Positions 44,088 through 52,892 of a DNA stretch of 64,000 nucleotides are shown in pieces (within the stretch, counting starts at the first letter, position 1; each line of letters opens with the position of its first letter). The DNA is taken from positions 237,141-301,140 of the forward strand of contig JAJHQZ010000001.1 in NCBI GenBank assembly GCA_020833055.1. The letters are read 5' to 3'. The translations under genes were made by a program, and so were the position numbers. This DNA comes from Candidatus Korarchaeum sp. Its GTDB lineage: Archaea; Korarchaeota; Korarchaeia; Korarchaeales; Korarchaeaceae. The notes beneath the pieces were generated by a model. That model did no database searches and was not told where the DNA came from. It worked only from the letters and a program-made list of their open reading frames with translations.

Positions 44088-45753
44088 CCATTCCCTTCAT
44101 GGGAGACTTCCTATTAAAGAATTCCTGAGCTGAAGGGACTAAGTCCTCTAGCCTTACGTACTTGATCCCCCTCCTCATCCAAGGAGGCATCATACTCAAG
44201 CAAGAGGAGAACCTCCTATCCACGAAAGCTATGAAGCCCATATCATCCTGAGACCTAACTGGCCTCGCTGCTGCCTGGATAGCTGATCTGCAGGCATTTA
44301 TCAGGATTGGATCCTCCAGCTTCGTGTATCTCCTCCATAAGATCTCCTGAACTCTACCTAAAGTATCGGGTTTCGATAACTGGAGGCCCAGGACTATGGA
44401 TGCTGTCATCTGCAAACCTGGGAAATCTTCCCCCTCGCTGCTCCTCCCTCCTTGGACTCCGAGTAGGATGGCACCGATAGAGGACATGCTCTTGAATTCC
44501 GAGATCATTCTAGATAGTTCATGCGAGTCCATATCCTTCCTCTCAATGAAGATGGGTTTCTCAACCATGTTCTCAAAACCGGCATTCAGTATGCCCTGGA
44601 GGACTTCATAAGAAGAGGCAAATATCCCCATATTCCCAACTACAGCTTCAGAGAGTTCAGCTAATGTCGATGCTATCCTGTAGAACTCCAGCCTGCTCCT
44701 CTCCTCAAACCTCGTCGTGAAGTCCCTCACGATGAACGATGCAACTTCCCCCCAACGATCTAAAGATATGCGTTCATAATTCAATTCCTCTAGAATCTCT
44801 CCCCTCGCTACTTCCTCGCTCCAAGTTCCCGAGATCAGCAGAACTGATTTGAACCTCTTCAGGGATTCCTCCAAGCTCCTATCGACTCCCTTGAGGAAGA
44901 TCAGATTCGGTAACTCTAATATGATACGTTTAGATCCCTCAACTTCGCTCAGGATCCACTTAGAGAAATGCTCGAAGGGTTTTGGGACTGATGAGAGGCA
45001 TTCCCTGAGGAGGTAAATTAGGTAATTCTTAGGTACCTCCAAGCTCTGTAATCCCGATCTCCGCAGGGATCTCACGATATCAATCCACCTCTCGCATAAC
45101 GAGTTGAGGACTCTCTCGATCTTCTCTATCTCTATAGTGGTTACGATACGAGAGAGCCAGAACTTCCTGAGATTGTGGGCCTCATCTATTATCAAGTAAT
45201 CCGGGTCGAATCCCTTGAGCACGGAGTAAAGTTCTTCTTCGAAGAGATACGGATAACAGAGGACCACGGCATCGTATCCATTGATAATCCCTAGAGATGC
45301 GTAATATGGGCAGGAATCAACTTCCAAGAGGAGAGGATCGTGGCATCTCCTCGCTTCTCTAATCTTAGGTGGATAATAGGGACAATTTCCCAATTTCCTG
45401 AGCTCCTCACATTTCATATTCATCAAGAAGTTATTCTTAATTCTCCTGACCTTCCAATTGATGCAGATCTCCCCCTTCCCCCTCAGAGCGATCATCCTTA
45501 TCTTGGGGAACTTGAGGCATTCCTCCATCACTCTACTAACCTGGCTATGTGTCCTGACAGCGTAGATGAATCTAGCTCTCTCTAACTCGGAAAGGCAACT
45601 TATAGCAGATAAAACACCCGATGTCTTCCCTAATCCACTAGGAGCTTCGATAACATTTATTCCTCCCTTAAGGGATCTCAAAACTGCATATATGAACTCA
45701 GCTTGACCTCTCCTCATCGTAGGATAGGGGAAGTGCTCCTCTATCTTACACAC
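44029..45753 (-). CDS. xpd: XPD/Rad3-type Fe-S helicase
   Basis: A 574-residue 5'-3' DNA helicase. Seen: Walker A IEAPSGLGKT (35-44), Cys at about 97, 115, 124 and 148 that can bind the 4Fe-4S cluster, LIIDEAHNLRKFW (DEAH, about 187-199), and helicase motif V/VI region LLGVQGGRSSEGEDFPG. The role is repair and transcription-linked unwinding. GTG 45753 is used; no Shine-Dalgarno is seen. It lies 58 bases downstream of ftsZ on the same strand and overlaps the next gene. Confidence 0.9.
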   Translation of the reverse strand: MCKIEEHFPYPTMRRGQAEFIYAVLRSLKGGINVIEAPSGLGKTSGVLSAISCLSELERARFIYAVRTHSQVSRVMEECLKFPKIRMIALRGKGEICINWKVRRIKNNFLMNMKCEELRKLGNCPYYPPKIREARRCHDPLLLEVDSCPYYASLGIINGYDAVVLCYPYLFEEELYSVLKGFDPDYLIIDEAHNLRKFWLSRIVTTIEIEKIERVLNSLCERWIDIVRSLRRSGLQSLEVPKNYLIYLLRECLSSVPKPFEHFSKWILSEVEGSKRIILELPNLIFLKGVDRSLEESLKRFKSVLLISGTWSEEVARGEILEELNYERISLDRWGEVASFIVRDFTTRFEERSRLEFYRIASTLAELSEAVVGNMGIFASSYEVLQGILNAGFENMVEKPIFIERKDMDSHELSRMISEFKSMSSIGAILLGVQGGRSSEGEDFPGLQMTASIVLGLQLSKPDTLGRVQEILWRRYTKLEDPILINACRSAIQAAARPVRSQDDMGFIAFVDRRFSSCLSMMPPWMRRGIKYVRLEDLVPSAQEFFNRKSPMKGMDVAEDMLPSSESRCYEEGS

Positions 45754-45811
45754 AAAGAGGGAGCTCGCTCAAGATTAATGGTGAGAGATTCCGGAGGGTT
45801 TATGAAAACTT

Positions 45812-47080
45812 TCAGAGGACGTATGGGCTCCCGAGGACCTCCTCGAGGACTTCCACTGGATCGTACTTCCCATCTACTGAGACACTGAGGGGCTCCGTCC
45901 TGAGAGGTACGTCAGGGCCGAGCATGTCCGGGGACCTTATGCCGGTCAGGAGCAATATCACCCTTATGCCGTCCCCCAGCGATTCATCTATATCGGCACC
46001 TATCTTTATTATAGCATCGCTCGACATCTTAGAGGCTACTATCTCCGTTATCTGATGGACCTCAGTGAGCCTCATGTTCTTCCCACCGTAAACGACGACA
46101 AGAGCACCTTTAGCTCCCTCTGGAGATATCTCTATCAATTGATTCCTCAAGGCCATCTTAACCGCTTCCTCCCCCCTCCTCTTTGGATCCGATGATTCCC
46201 CTATGCCCACAGCAGCTACACCTCCTACGGACATCAGGGTCCTTATATCGTTCAGATCGACGTTCACCATAGTCCTCTTCCTTATTATCTCAGCTATCCC
46301 TTTCACCATGACTGCTAAAGTCATATCGGCTATCATGAAAGCTTCATCGAGGGGTCTATCACCAGCTAATTTCAGCAACTTGTCATTAGATATTAGGACA
46401 ACTGTATCAGCCCACTTCCTGAGTTGCCTTATCCCCTCCTGAGCTAGCTTGTACTTATGCCTCCCCTCTGTCCTGAAGGGGAGCGTAACGAAGGCTATTA
46501 TCTTCGCTCCCTTATCCTTAGCTATTTTAGCGACTACTGGAGCCGCGCCCGTCCCTGTTCCCCCTCCCATACCAGCTGCTATGAACACGAGATCGGGCCT
46601 GTTCCCTAGAGCATCGGATATCTTATGAGCATCTTGCTCAGCGCAAGCCCTGGCTACCTCAGGCCTCCCTCCAGCCCCTAAGCCGTGAGTTATGCTCTCC
46701 CCTATCAGGACTTTATAAGGGGCATTTATACCATCTAAATGGACTTTATCCGTATTTATCGCAACGAGCTTTATCCCCTTTATCCCTAGCTTGCTTATGT
46801 TATCTATCGTATTAGAACCGCAGCCGCCCACTCCTACTATTATCAAGTTACCCGTGACGGAATCCTCATCATCGTAGTCATCTACCTCTACGGATCTAGC
46901 TGATCTCAGGAAATCGTCTGAACTTATTACACGACGGCCCTCACTTACGTTAATCTTCTCTCCCTTGATAACTTTAGCCTTCTCGAGGGAGCCCTCTCGA
47001 GGTAAGTTGTCGAATATCCTTCTGAAAAGATCTAGCATTTCCTTAGCTTGAGAAGATACGGATTCCTCAGCAAAAATCAA
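45812..47080 (-). CDS. ftsZ: Cell division GTPase FtsZ
   Basis: A 422-residue tubulin homologue that forms the division ring. A non-conserved N-terminal extension of about 75 residues precedes the GTPase core. Seen: [13 protein letters not shown] (about 83-95), [17 protein letters not shown], the tubulin signature [12 protein letters not shown] (about 167-178), the T7 region [12 protein letters not shown] and the C-terminal subdomain. The start is TTG 47080, overlapping the upstream RHH gene stop by two bases, with GAGGTG seven bases before it. SepF is encoded at 26692. Confidence 0.94.
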   Translation of the reverse strand: MIFAEESVSSQAKEMLDLFRRIFDNLPREGSLEKAKVIKGEKINVSEGRRVISSDDFLRSARSVEVDDYDDEDSVTGNLIIVGVGGCGSNTIDNISKLGIKGIKLVAINTDKVHLDGINAPYKVLIGESITHGLGAGGRPEVARACAEQDAHKISDALGNRPDLVFIAAGMGGGTGTGAAPVVAKIAKDKGAKIIAFVTLPFRTEGRHKYKLAQEGIRQLRKWADTVVLISNDKLLKLAGDRPLDEAFMIADMTLAVMVKGIAEIIRKRTMVNVDLNDIRTLMSVGGVAAVGIGESSDPKRRGEEAVKMALRNQLIEISPEGAKGALVVVYGGKNMRLTEVHQITEIVASKMSSDAIIKIGADIDESLGDGIRVILLLTGIRSPDMLGPDVPLRTEPLSVSVDGKYDPVEVLEEVLGSPYVL

Positions 47081-47238
47081 TATGCGACACCTCCTGTGCT
47101 TTTCTTCCTATATTCCCTTATAAGAAGTCTTATAGCTTCCCTTATCGCCTCACTCTTACTAGTGAACCCGACCTCCTCTATGAGTCTCTCTAACTCCTTC
47201 ATCAGGGAATTGGGTATGTGGAAGGAGACCACCACCAT
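47077..47238 (-). CDS. Ribbon-helix-helix protein overlapping ftsZ (CdrS-like context)
   Basis: A 53-residue protein. The sequence VVVSFHIPNSLMKELERLIE (2-21), then GFTSKSEAIREAIRLLIREY (24-43), is a complete CopG-type ribbon-helix-helix domain. The start is ATG 47238 with GGTGAG four bases upstream and a TATA box at 47269-47279. Its stop overlaps the TTG start of ftsZ, so the two are translated together. Known: in haloarchaea a small RHH regulator, CdrS, controls ftsZ and division genes. The same role here is inferred from fold and position. Confidence 0.85.
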   Translation of the reverse strand: MVVVSFHIPNSLMKELERLIEEVGFTSKSEAIREAIRLLIREYRKKSTGGVAY

Positions 47239-47591
47239 GGAACTCACCGACTCCAGAGGGGAGGTACCCTATTTTAACCTGGAGAGAGGGACCGAGCAGA
47301 TTATGATAACAGGAGTATCAATACGAACTGGCCCTGTCCTATATAAATCGATGTTACTTTTATGAGTTACAAATGAAAGTTTCACTAATGCTAGAGGAAC
47401 TCCCCGGCCCCCGGGCGAGGAGCTCACTTAAAGGTGCTCATAGCATCGGCATGAAAGCGGAGATCGGAGATCAAGTTGGATATTATATCATGATCTGATA
47501 AAGATCGCGGTATTTCCACTGCAGCTATATGATGATAGGGCCTCCTCCCTGAAGCGAAATCATCTAATTATACAAGGTGTGTGATAAGGCG
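47239..47591. other. Gap between RHH-ftsZ and gcvPA
   Basis: About 350 bases. The left end holds the RHH-ftsZ promoter. A GC-rich hairpin CCCGG (47403-47407) with CCGGG (47411-47415) lies mid-gap. Near the right end a TATA-like TAATTATAC (about 47565-47573) is about 24 bases from ATG 47592 of gcvPA. No ORF or known RNA was recognised. Confidence 0.4.
47269..47279 (-). promoter_or_regulatory. TATA box for the RHH-ftsZ operon
   Basis: The minus strand reads GGTTAAAATAG. The expected transcription start, near 47249, is about eleven bases before the RHH start codon, leaving room for GGTGAG as the ribosome-binding site. Confidence 0.5.
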
Positions 47592-48956
47592 ATGATAGCG
47601 CACCTATCACCTAACTCTAGTGATGATACCAAGAGGGCTATGTTGGATTTTCTCGGGATGAGAAGCTTGGAGGAACTATATTCGGATGTCCCAGAGGAAA
47701 TTCTACTCAAATCACCTCCAGAGATAGGGAAGAGCCTGAATCATATAGAGATAGAGTCTCTGATCGAGTCAAAGCTCTCTAAGAAAGTGAAGTTAATATT
47801 CACGGGTGGAGGAATGGCCGATCACTACGTACCCCCTCTAGTAGATGAGCTCGCATCTAGGCAGGAATTCTACACATCTTACACACCATATCAACCTGAG
47901 ATCTCTCAAGGGGTCCTTCAAGCTCTCTTCGAATACCAATCATTGATGGCCGAGCTTCTTGGAATGGACGTAGTCAATGCCTCTCTCTATGATTTCGGGT
48001 CAGCATTAGGGGAAGCGGGTAGATTCTCGATAAGGGTCACGAAGAGGAAGAAGGTAATAATAGCATCGAACATACATCCAGAGAGGAAGATCGTCTTGAG
48101 AACTTATTTAGATCCAGTTGGCGTTGAGATAATCGAGGCGCCGATGGACGAAGCCAGGGGGACTGTCGATCTAGAGGGCTTGGAGAAGCTAATAGATGAC
48201 TCAGTCGCGATGGTTTACATAGAACTCCCTAACTTCTACGGGATCTTAGAGGACAGAGCTGAGGATATCGTTAATATAGCTCACTCGAAGGGCGCTCTCG
48301 CAGCTATCGGAATAGATCCGATCTTAGCAGCGATAATAAAGCCTCCAGGTGATTTGGGTGCAGATCTCGTCATAGGTGAGGGTCAGCACCTAGGCAGCCC
48401 TATGAGTTTTGGCGGCCCCTCTCTGGGTATATTCGCCGTTAGGATGGATATGAGGTTCGTGAGGCAACTCCCGGGGAGATTGATAGGGATGACTAAGTCA
48501 GTCGACGGGTACAGGGGCTATTGCATGGTCCTTCAAACGAGGGAGCAGCACATAAGGAAGGAGGAAGCCACTTCCAACATAACGACGAGTTCTTCGCTCA
48601 TGGCAATAAGGGCAGCTATATACATCGCTCTACTCGGTCCTAATGGTTTGAGGAAGCTCGCTGAGAAGATATTATACAATACCGCCTACCTTAAGGATAG
48701 GATATCTAAAAAGAGAGGTTTTAAGATTCCATTCAGCGGGATAAACTTCAAGGAACTTGCTGTTAGCTCCTCGATCCCATGGGAGAGGATAAACAGTAAA
48801 TTGCTCTCCAATGGGATACTAGGAGGTTTCGTAGTCTCGAGACTCTTCCCTGAGATGGACAGAGGGAAGAACATAGCCTTATTCTCGACGACGGAGAAGC
48901 ATGGGAAGGCGGAGATAGATATGCTCGTCGATCTAATGGGGGAGGTGGGAGATTGA
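47592..48956 (+). CDS. gcvPA: Glycine dehydrogenase (decarboxylating) subunit 1
   Basis: A 454-residue half of the glycine cleavage P protein. Seen: IAHLSPNSSDD at the start, FTGGGMADHYVPP, FYTSYTPYQPEISQG, ALGEAGRFSIR, and GEGQHLGSPMSFGGPSLGIF. It pairs with the PLP-bearing subunit 2 encoded next. ATG 47592 is preferred over GTG 47577 by family pattern and TATA spacing. It overlaps gcvPB by four bases. Confidence 0.93.
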   Translation: MIAHLSPNSSDDTKRAMLDFLGMRSLEELYSDVPEEILLKSPPEIGKSLNHIEIESLIESKLSKKVKLIFTGGGMADHYVPPLVDELASRQEFYTSYTPYQPEISQGVLQALFEYQSLMAELLGMDVVNASLYDFGSALGEAGRFSIRVTKRKKVIIASNIHPERKIVLRTYLDPVGVEIIEAPMDEARGTVDLEGLEKLIDDSVAMVYIELPNFYGILEDRAEDIVNIAHSKGALAAIGIDPILAAIIKPPGDLGADLVIGEGQHLGSPMSFGGPSLGIFAVRMDMRFVRQLPGRLIGMTKSVDGYRGYCMVLQTREQHIRKEEATSNITTSSSLMAIRAAIYIALLGPNGLRKLAEKILYNTAYLKDRISKKRGFKIPFSGINFKELAVSSSIPWERINSKLLSNGILGGFVVSRLFPEMDRGKNIALFSTTEKHGKAEIDMLVDLMGEVGD

Positions 48957-50491
48957 GCTTCTCACAAGCTAGATGGGTGAGGGGAGATGGTGTGCTAGAA
49001 CCGAGCTTATTCGAGCTGGGGAGGGCTGAAGGAGGTACTGTGATAGCTGAGCCTGAGGAGGAGATAGTGTCTCTCCTAGGGAGTATAGAGAGCATAATAC
49101 CGAGGGATTTAATCAGGAGGGAGTTGAAACTCCCCGGGCTCAGCGAACCGGAGGTAGCGAGGCACTTCAACCACTTGGCTCAGATGAATTATGGAGTAGA
49201 TAGCGGCTCTTATTGGCTCGGCTCATGCACTATGAAGTATACACCGAAGCTCGTAATGAGAGTAGCGGATCATCCAGCTTTGAGGAGCATGCATCCCTAC
49301 TCCCCGGAGGAGTTGACTGAGGGTTTGCTCAGTATACTCTATGAGTTACAGGAAATGCTCTCAAAGATAACTGGCCTCCCGCACTATACTTTACAACCAG
49401 CAGCCGGTGCTCAAGGTGAATTTGTCGGAGCTCTCATAATAAGGAAGAAGATCTCAGATCTAGGGGAGAGGAGGGATGAGATGATAATCCCTGAGACAGC
49501 TCACGGATCTAATTTCGCTAGCGCAGCGATGGCAGGATTCAGAGTAGTTAGGATACCTCCATCGGAGGAGGGGACTATAGATATGAACGCGTTAAAAGCT
49601 TCTATCTCCGAGAGGACCGCTGGGATAATGGTAACGAATCCAAATACATTGGGGGTATTCGAGGATAGGATTGTTGAGATATCAGAGCTCATACATGCTA
49701 ACGGTGGCTATGTATATTATGATGGGGCGAACTTGAACGCTATAATGGGATGGGTCAAGCTCTCTGATATGGGAGTTGATATAGCTCACTTGAACATACA
49801 TAAAACTTTCTCGGCCCCTCACGGAGGAGGAGGGCCGGGGGCTGGTGCCGTGGGTGTCGTGGATCAGCTCAAGGATTACCTACCGGTCCCGATAATAGTG
49901 AGGGACGGTGAGAGATATAAACTGAGTTACGATCTGCCCAAGAGCATCGGAAAGGTCAGGATGTTTTATGGGAACATAGGAGTACTAATCAAGGCTTGGG
50001 CTTATCTCAAGATGCTGGGGAGCGAGGGAGTGAGGGAATCCGCTGTAATCGCTGTCCTAAATGCGAATTACGTCAGGAAGAAGCTGATGGATTCAGGGTT
50101 CGAAGTACCTTATGGTAAGAATAGGCCTTGCAAACATGAGTTCGTGATCTCTCTAGCTAAGATAAAGAAGGAGACTGGTGTAAGGGCCTTAGATTTCTCG
50201 AAGGCCCTCATAGATGAGGGGCTACATCCCCCAACTATGTACTTCCCCCAGGTAGTCCAGGAGTGCTTAATGATAGAGCCTACTGAGAGCGATAGCATCT
50301 CAGAGCTCAATAGGTACGTTGAGGCAATGATCAAGATAAAGGAGAGAGCTTATGAGAGGCCTGAGGAGGTAATTAATGCACCTAAGAGGGCAGCTATCAC
50401 TAGGATAGATGAGAGCTTCGCTAACAAAGCTCTCTGGCTATCTTGGAAAGTATATGAGAAGAGCAGAGGCCAGGAGGAGCTCAATAGATAG
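48953..50491 (+). CDS. gcvPB: Glycine dehydrogenase (decarboxylating) subunit 2
   Basis: A 512-residue PLP subunit that decarboxylates glycine and loads the aminomethyl group on GcvH. Seen: GSCTMKYTPKL, ITGLPHYTLQPAAGAQGEF, and the PLP-lysine segment NIHKTFSAPHGGGGPGAGAV (about 281-300). TTG 48953 overlaps the gcvPA stop. Its last 54 bases overlap the convergent GPT-family gene. Confidence 0.94.
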   Translation: MSFSQARWVRGDGVLEPSLFELGRAEGGTVIAEPEEEIVSLLGSIESIIPRDLIRRELKLPGLSEPEVARHFNHLAQMNYGVDSGSYWLGSCTMKYTPKLVMRVADHPALRSMHPYSPEELTEGLLSILYELQEMLSKITGLPHYTLQPAAGAQGEFVGALIIRKKISDLGERRDEMIIPETAHGSNFASAAMAGFRVVRIPPSEEGTIDMNALKASISERTAGIMVTNPNTLGVFEDRIVEISELIHANGGYVYYDGANLNAIMGWVKLSDMGVDIAHLNIHKTFSAPHGGGGPGAGAVGVVDQLKDYLPVPIIVRDGERYKLSYDLPKSIGKVRMFYGNIGVLIKAWAYLKMLGSEGVRESAVIAVLNANYVRKKLMDSGFEVPYGKNRPCKHEFVISLAKIKKETGVRALDFSKALIDEGLHPPTMYFPQVVQECLMIEPTESDSISELNRYVEAMIKIKERAYERPEEVINAPKRAAITRIDESFANKALWLSWKVYEKSRGQEELNR

Positions 50492-51349
50492 AAGTATTAT
50501 CACGAGCTGGGGCTCCCTCCTCACCCCTAACCTCATGAGTAAAGAGGGGAGTGAGAGGTTGGGCGGCGGTATCAGAGTGCCATCTTCGGAGACTCCAGTT
50601 GGTACTTTCTCACTAGTCCTCCTCCAGCTTAGGAGCTTCAGTAGGAAGTCCAGACCCTGAGGTATTGAGAGTATTATTAGGGGCCAGTAATGACCATAAA
50701 AGAAGGATGCAGCGCTTATCGTTCCTCCGCACATGAAAGTGAGTACGTTCCCAGGGAAAGCCCTAGCAGGATACCAATTGTACAGGAGGAATGATAAGAG
50801 GAGGAGGGAGAGGGAGAGGAGGTAAATGAAACCGTTGTACTCCCTATCCATTAGGAGTATGAAGCTAATTGCCGAGGATATTATGAGGGAGATTCCGGCC
50901 TCGAGTCCATTGAAGCCCGCGTAAGTATTAGTCGAGTTGACGTAGAAAGTCCCTATGAGGAAGAGAGTCAAAGGTTGCGTGAATATTGAACTGAATGGTT
51001 CGAAACTCGGGAAGAGTCCTGAGAGGAGTAAGAAAGGCAGACCGGATAGTAATATCTTCTCGGAATTCCTCAAACTCACTATGTCATCGAGGAGTCCGAT
51101 CGATGAGAAGAATATCGGGAAAATTAAGAGGGGTTTCGGGATATCCATGAGGATGGAGAGTATAGATGACTCCACTATGAATGTAAATGCTACAGGGATC
51201 CCCCCAATTTTAGCTACACGCACTTCATAAGGCTTATGGAGGTCTCTGGAGATTATTCCCCTCTCCTCTGATATCCTTATCCACCTTCCAATTGCTAAGT
51301 AAGTTATTAAGGCCGATGCCAATGCTACTATCAACGCTATAGCGATCAT
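50438..51349 (-). CDS. GPT-family phosphosugar transferase (AglH-like) with FPGD changed to FPGN
   Basis: A 303-residue polytopic membrane protein of the GPT/MraY/WecA family, which joins a sugar-1-phosphate to a polyprenyl phosphate. Seen: RDLHKPYEVRVAKIGG, GLLDDIVSLR (acidic pair), NTYAGFNGLEAG, NWYPARAFPGNVLTF, and PQGLDFLLKL. The AglH-type FPGD motif is here FPGN: an Asn codon at 50747-50749 replaces the usual Asp. A related gene with the Asp kept starts 36 bases away on the other strand. Confidence 0.85.
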   Translation of the reverse strand: MIAIALIVALASALITYLAIGRWIRISEERGIISRDLHKPYEVRVAKIGGIPVAFTFIVESSILSILMDIPKPLLIFPIFFSSIGLLDDIVSLRNSEKILLSGLPFLLLSGLFPSFEPFSSIFTQPLTLFLIGTFYVNSTNTYAGFNGLEAGISLIISSAISFILLMDREYNGFIYLLSLSLLLLSFLLYNWYPARAFPGNVLTFMCGGTISAASFFYGHYWPLIILSIPQGLDFLLKLLSWRRTSEKVPTGVSEDGTLIPPPNLSLPSLLMRLGVRREPQLVIILLSIELLLASALLIYFPR

Positions 51350-51385
51350 GTTTTTATCGGGCTGTGTGAGATCTAGTAGGTAAAA

Positions 51386-52363
51386 ATGTTAGCCGAGATG
51401 ACAGTAGCTGCATCGGTCGCGGCACTGATATCTGAGCTGATGCATAGAGCTATGGTGCCCCGTTACATGAGGAGGGGCCTCCTATCCGAAGATATCCACA
51501 AAACGGGGAGACCCAAGGTCCCAGAACCCTTAGGTCCAGCTGTCTATCTACCATTCCTTATAGCATCGATTATCTTCTACGCTCTCACGGGAGAGATCGC
51601 AGCAATAGCTGTAGCTTCTTCATCGGGTCTGGCCTTCTTAATAGGTTTATTAGATGATATCTCTCCATTAGGCCCTGAGACTAAACCCCTGCTCCTAATA
51701 TTACCGGCACTAGTCCTAATAGCGATGTATCAAGTCATTCCGAGGCCTTATCTCCCGATAGTGGGAAGAGCTAGACTCTACTACGTCTATTGGCCAATAA
51801 TGTTAGCTTTATTTACTGTTTTCTCAAATGCTGTTAATATGATGGATTCTTTGAATGGTATGATGCCCCTCTCGATATACGCTTCCACGATACCTCTGGT
51901 ACCGGTCTTAATCTCCTTGGGGAGATTGGACGCTCTCGCCTCACTCTTGATACTCCACTCCTCCCTCCTCCCCTACTGCATCAGGAATAAGTACCCGGCT
52001 AAAGTATTCGGAGGGGACTCTAACTCCTTATTCATAGGCTCGGCATTAGCTTCCATATCTGTCATCTCAAATACTGAAGCTATCTTCGGGATAGCTTTGA
52101 TCCCCTTTTTAGTTTCAGGTTTCTCCATCATAGCATCCGTGGGCGGGTTTAAGGAGAGGAGGCAGATCGGGAGGAGGCCCGTAATCCTCAAAGATGGAAT
52201 GATAAAAGCTAATCCAGATCCTAGAGCGCCTATATCACTCATAGCGATAATAACGAGCGAGAAGTGGAAGAGGGAGCCTGATATAGTGAGGGAAGCTGCG
52301 ACTCTCTCCTTAATATCGGGAACCCTCGCCTCCATCACGTTCTTCTTATTGACGCCTCATTGA
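51386..52363 (+). CDS. GPT-family phosphosugar transferase (second copy)
   Basis: A 325-residue polytopic membrane protein. Seen: EDIHKTGRPKVPEPLGPAVY, GLLDDISPLG, NAVNMMDSLNGM and KVFGGDSNSLFIGS, the motifs of the GPT/MraY family with the Asp of GGD retained. It probably acts in lipid-linked oligosaccharide or cell-surface glycan synthesis. It is head to head with the related gene at 50438-51349 and cotranscribed with the small membrane protein at 52373. Confidence 0.85.
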   Translation: MLAEMTVAASVAALISELMHRAMVPRYMRRGLLSEDIHKTGRPKVPEPLGPAVYLPFLIASIIFYALTGEIAAIAVASSSGLAFLIGLLDDISPLGPETKPLLLILPALVLIAMYQVIPRPYLPIVGRARLYYVYWPIMLALFTVFSNAVNMMDSLNGMMPLSIYASTIPLVPVLISLGRLDALASLLILHSSLLPYCIRNKYPAKVFGGDSNSLFIGSALASISVISNTEAIFGIALIPFLVSGFSIIASVGGFKERRQIGRRPVILKDGMIKANPDPRAPISLIAIITSEKWKREPDIVREAATLSLISGTLASITFFLLTPH

Positions 52364-52372
52364 GGTGATCAT

Positions 52373-52606
52373 ATGGATAAGGGGACGATCCTCTCAATAT
52401 ATGCGGTTATCTCCGGGTGGTTCCTCATAATGATAGCCCTCCTCCTCACGAAATTGATCCTCTCATCCGATCAGAAGGGATTCCTCATCTCAGCTCTCTA
52501 CGTCCTCATGGGCTTGACCTCACTTACCTTAGCTCTAGCACTATGGTACATGAGCGTTAAGAAGCTCTTCCTCAGGATAAAACTTAGTGGGCCCGGGGGG
52601 ACTTGA
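52373..52606 (+). CDS. Small two-helix membrane protein
   Basis: A 77-residue protein with two membrane helices (about 8-27 and 37-60) and a basic tail. Family not recognised. ATG 52373 follows GAGGTGATCAT, a strong Shine-Dalgarno. It starts nine bases after the transferase gene, so it may be its accessory subunit. Its last 19 bases lie within the tRNA-Ile gene on the opposite strand. Confidence 0.65.
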   Translation: MDKGTILSIYAVISGWFLIMIALLLTKLILSSDQKGFLISALYVLMGLTSLTLALALWYMSVKKLFLRIKLSGPGGT

Positions 52607-52694
52607 ACCCCCGACCTCCCGCTTTTCCCCTGGCGTTCTGTAGCGGGAGCCGCCATATAAGGCAGGCGCTCTATCCAGTCTGAGCCACGGGCCC
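52588..52694 (-). tRNA. tRNA-Ile(TAT) with a 32-base intron at 37/38
   Basis: On the minus strand, acceptor GGGCCCG pairs with CGGGCCC, discriminator A. The body closely resembles archaeal tRNA-Ile(GAT). The anticodon stem CCTGC pairs with GCGGG (one G-U). The loop reads CTTATA then A after removing bases 52624-52655, giving anticodon TAT (52657-52659). The intron position after base 37 is canonical. Most archaea instead read AUA with a CAT tRNA modified to agmatidine, so a TAT anticodon is unusual. Confidence 0.9.
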
Positions 52695-52892
52695 GTTATT
52701 GCTAGGTGATTGGACCTCTCTCATTAATATATTTTTCGGTCCATAATGGGGGGATGATTCGACTCGCTCCGAGCTCGAAGAACTCATAAACTCTTCTTGC
52801 TGAGGATTCCAGCCGTTAGATCAGAGTTACGCTCAATCGAAGCTCAGTAGCTTAGATCGCCTGCTTAAAAAGACTAACTTCTCAAGGAAGTG

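Noticed and set aside
47530..47565. C/D-like TGATGATAG ... CCTGA before gcvPA
   Set aside because: Only half of a C/D RNA is visible and it overlaps the likely gcvPA promoter.
52740..52805. C/D box sRNA candidate (GATGATT ... GCTGA)
   Set aside because: C box is imperfect, D' and C' are not recognisable, and there is no terminal stem.
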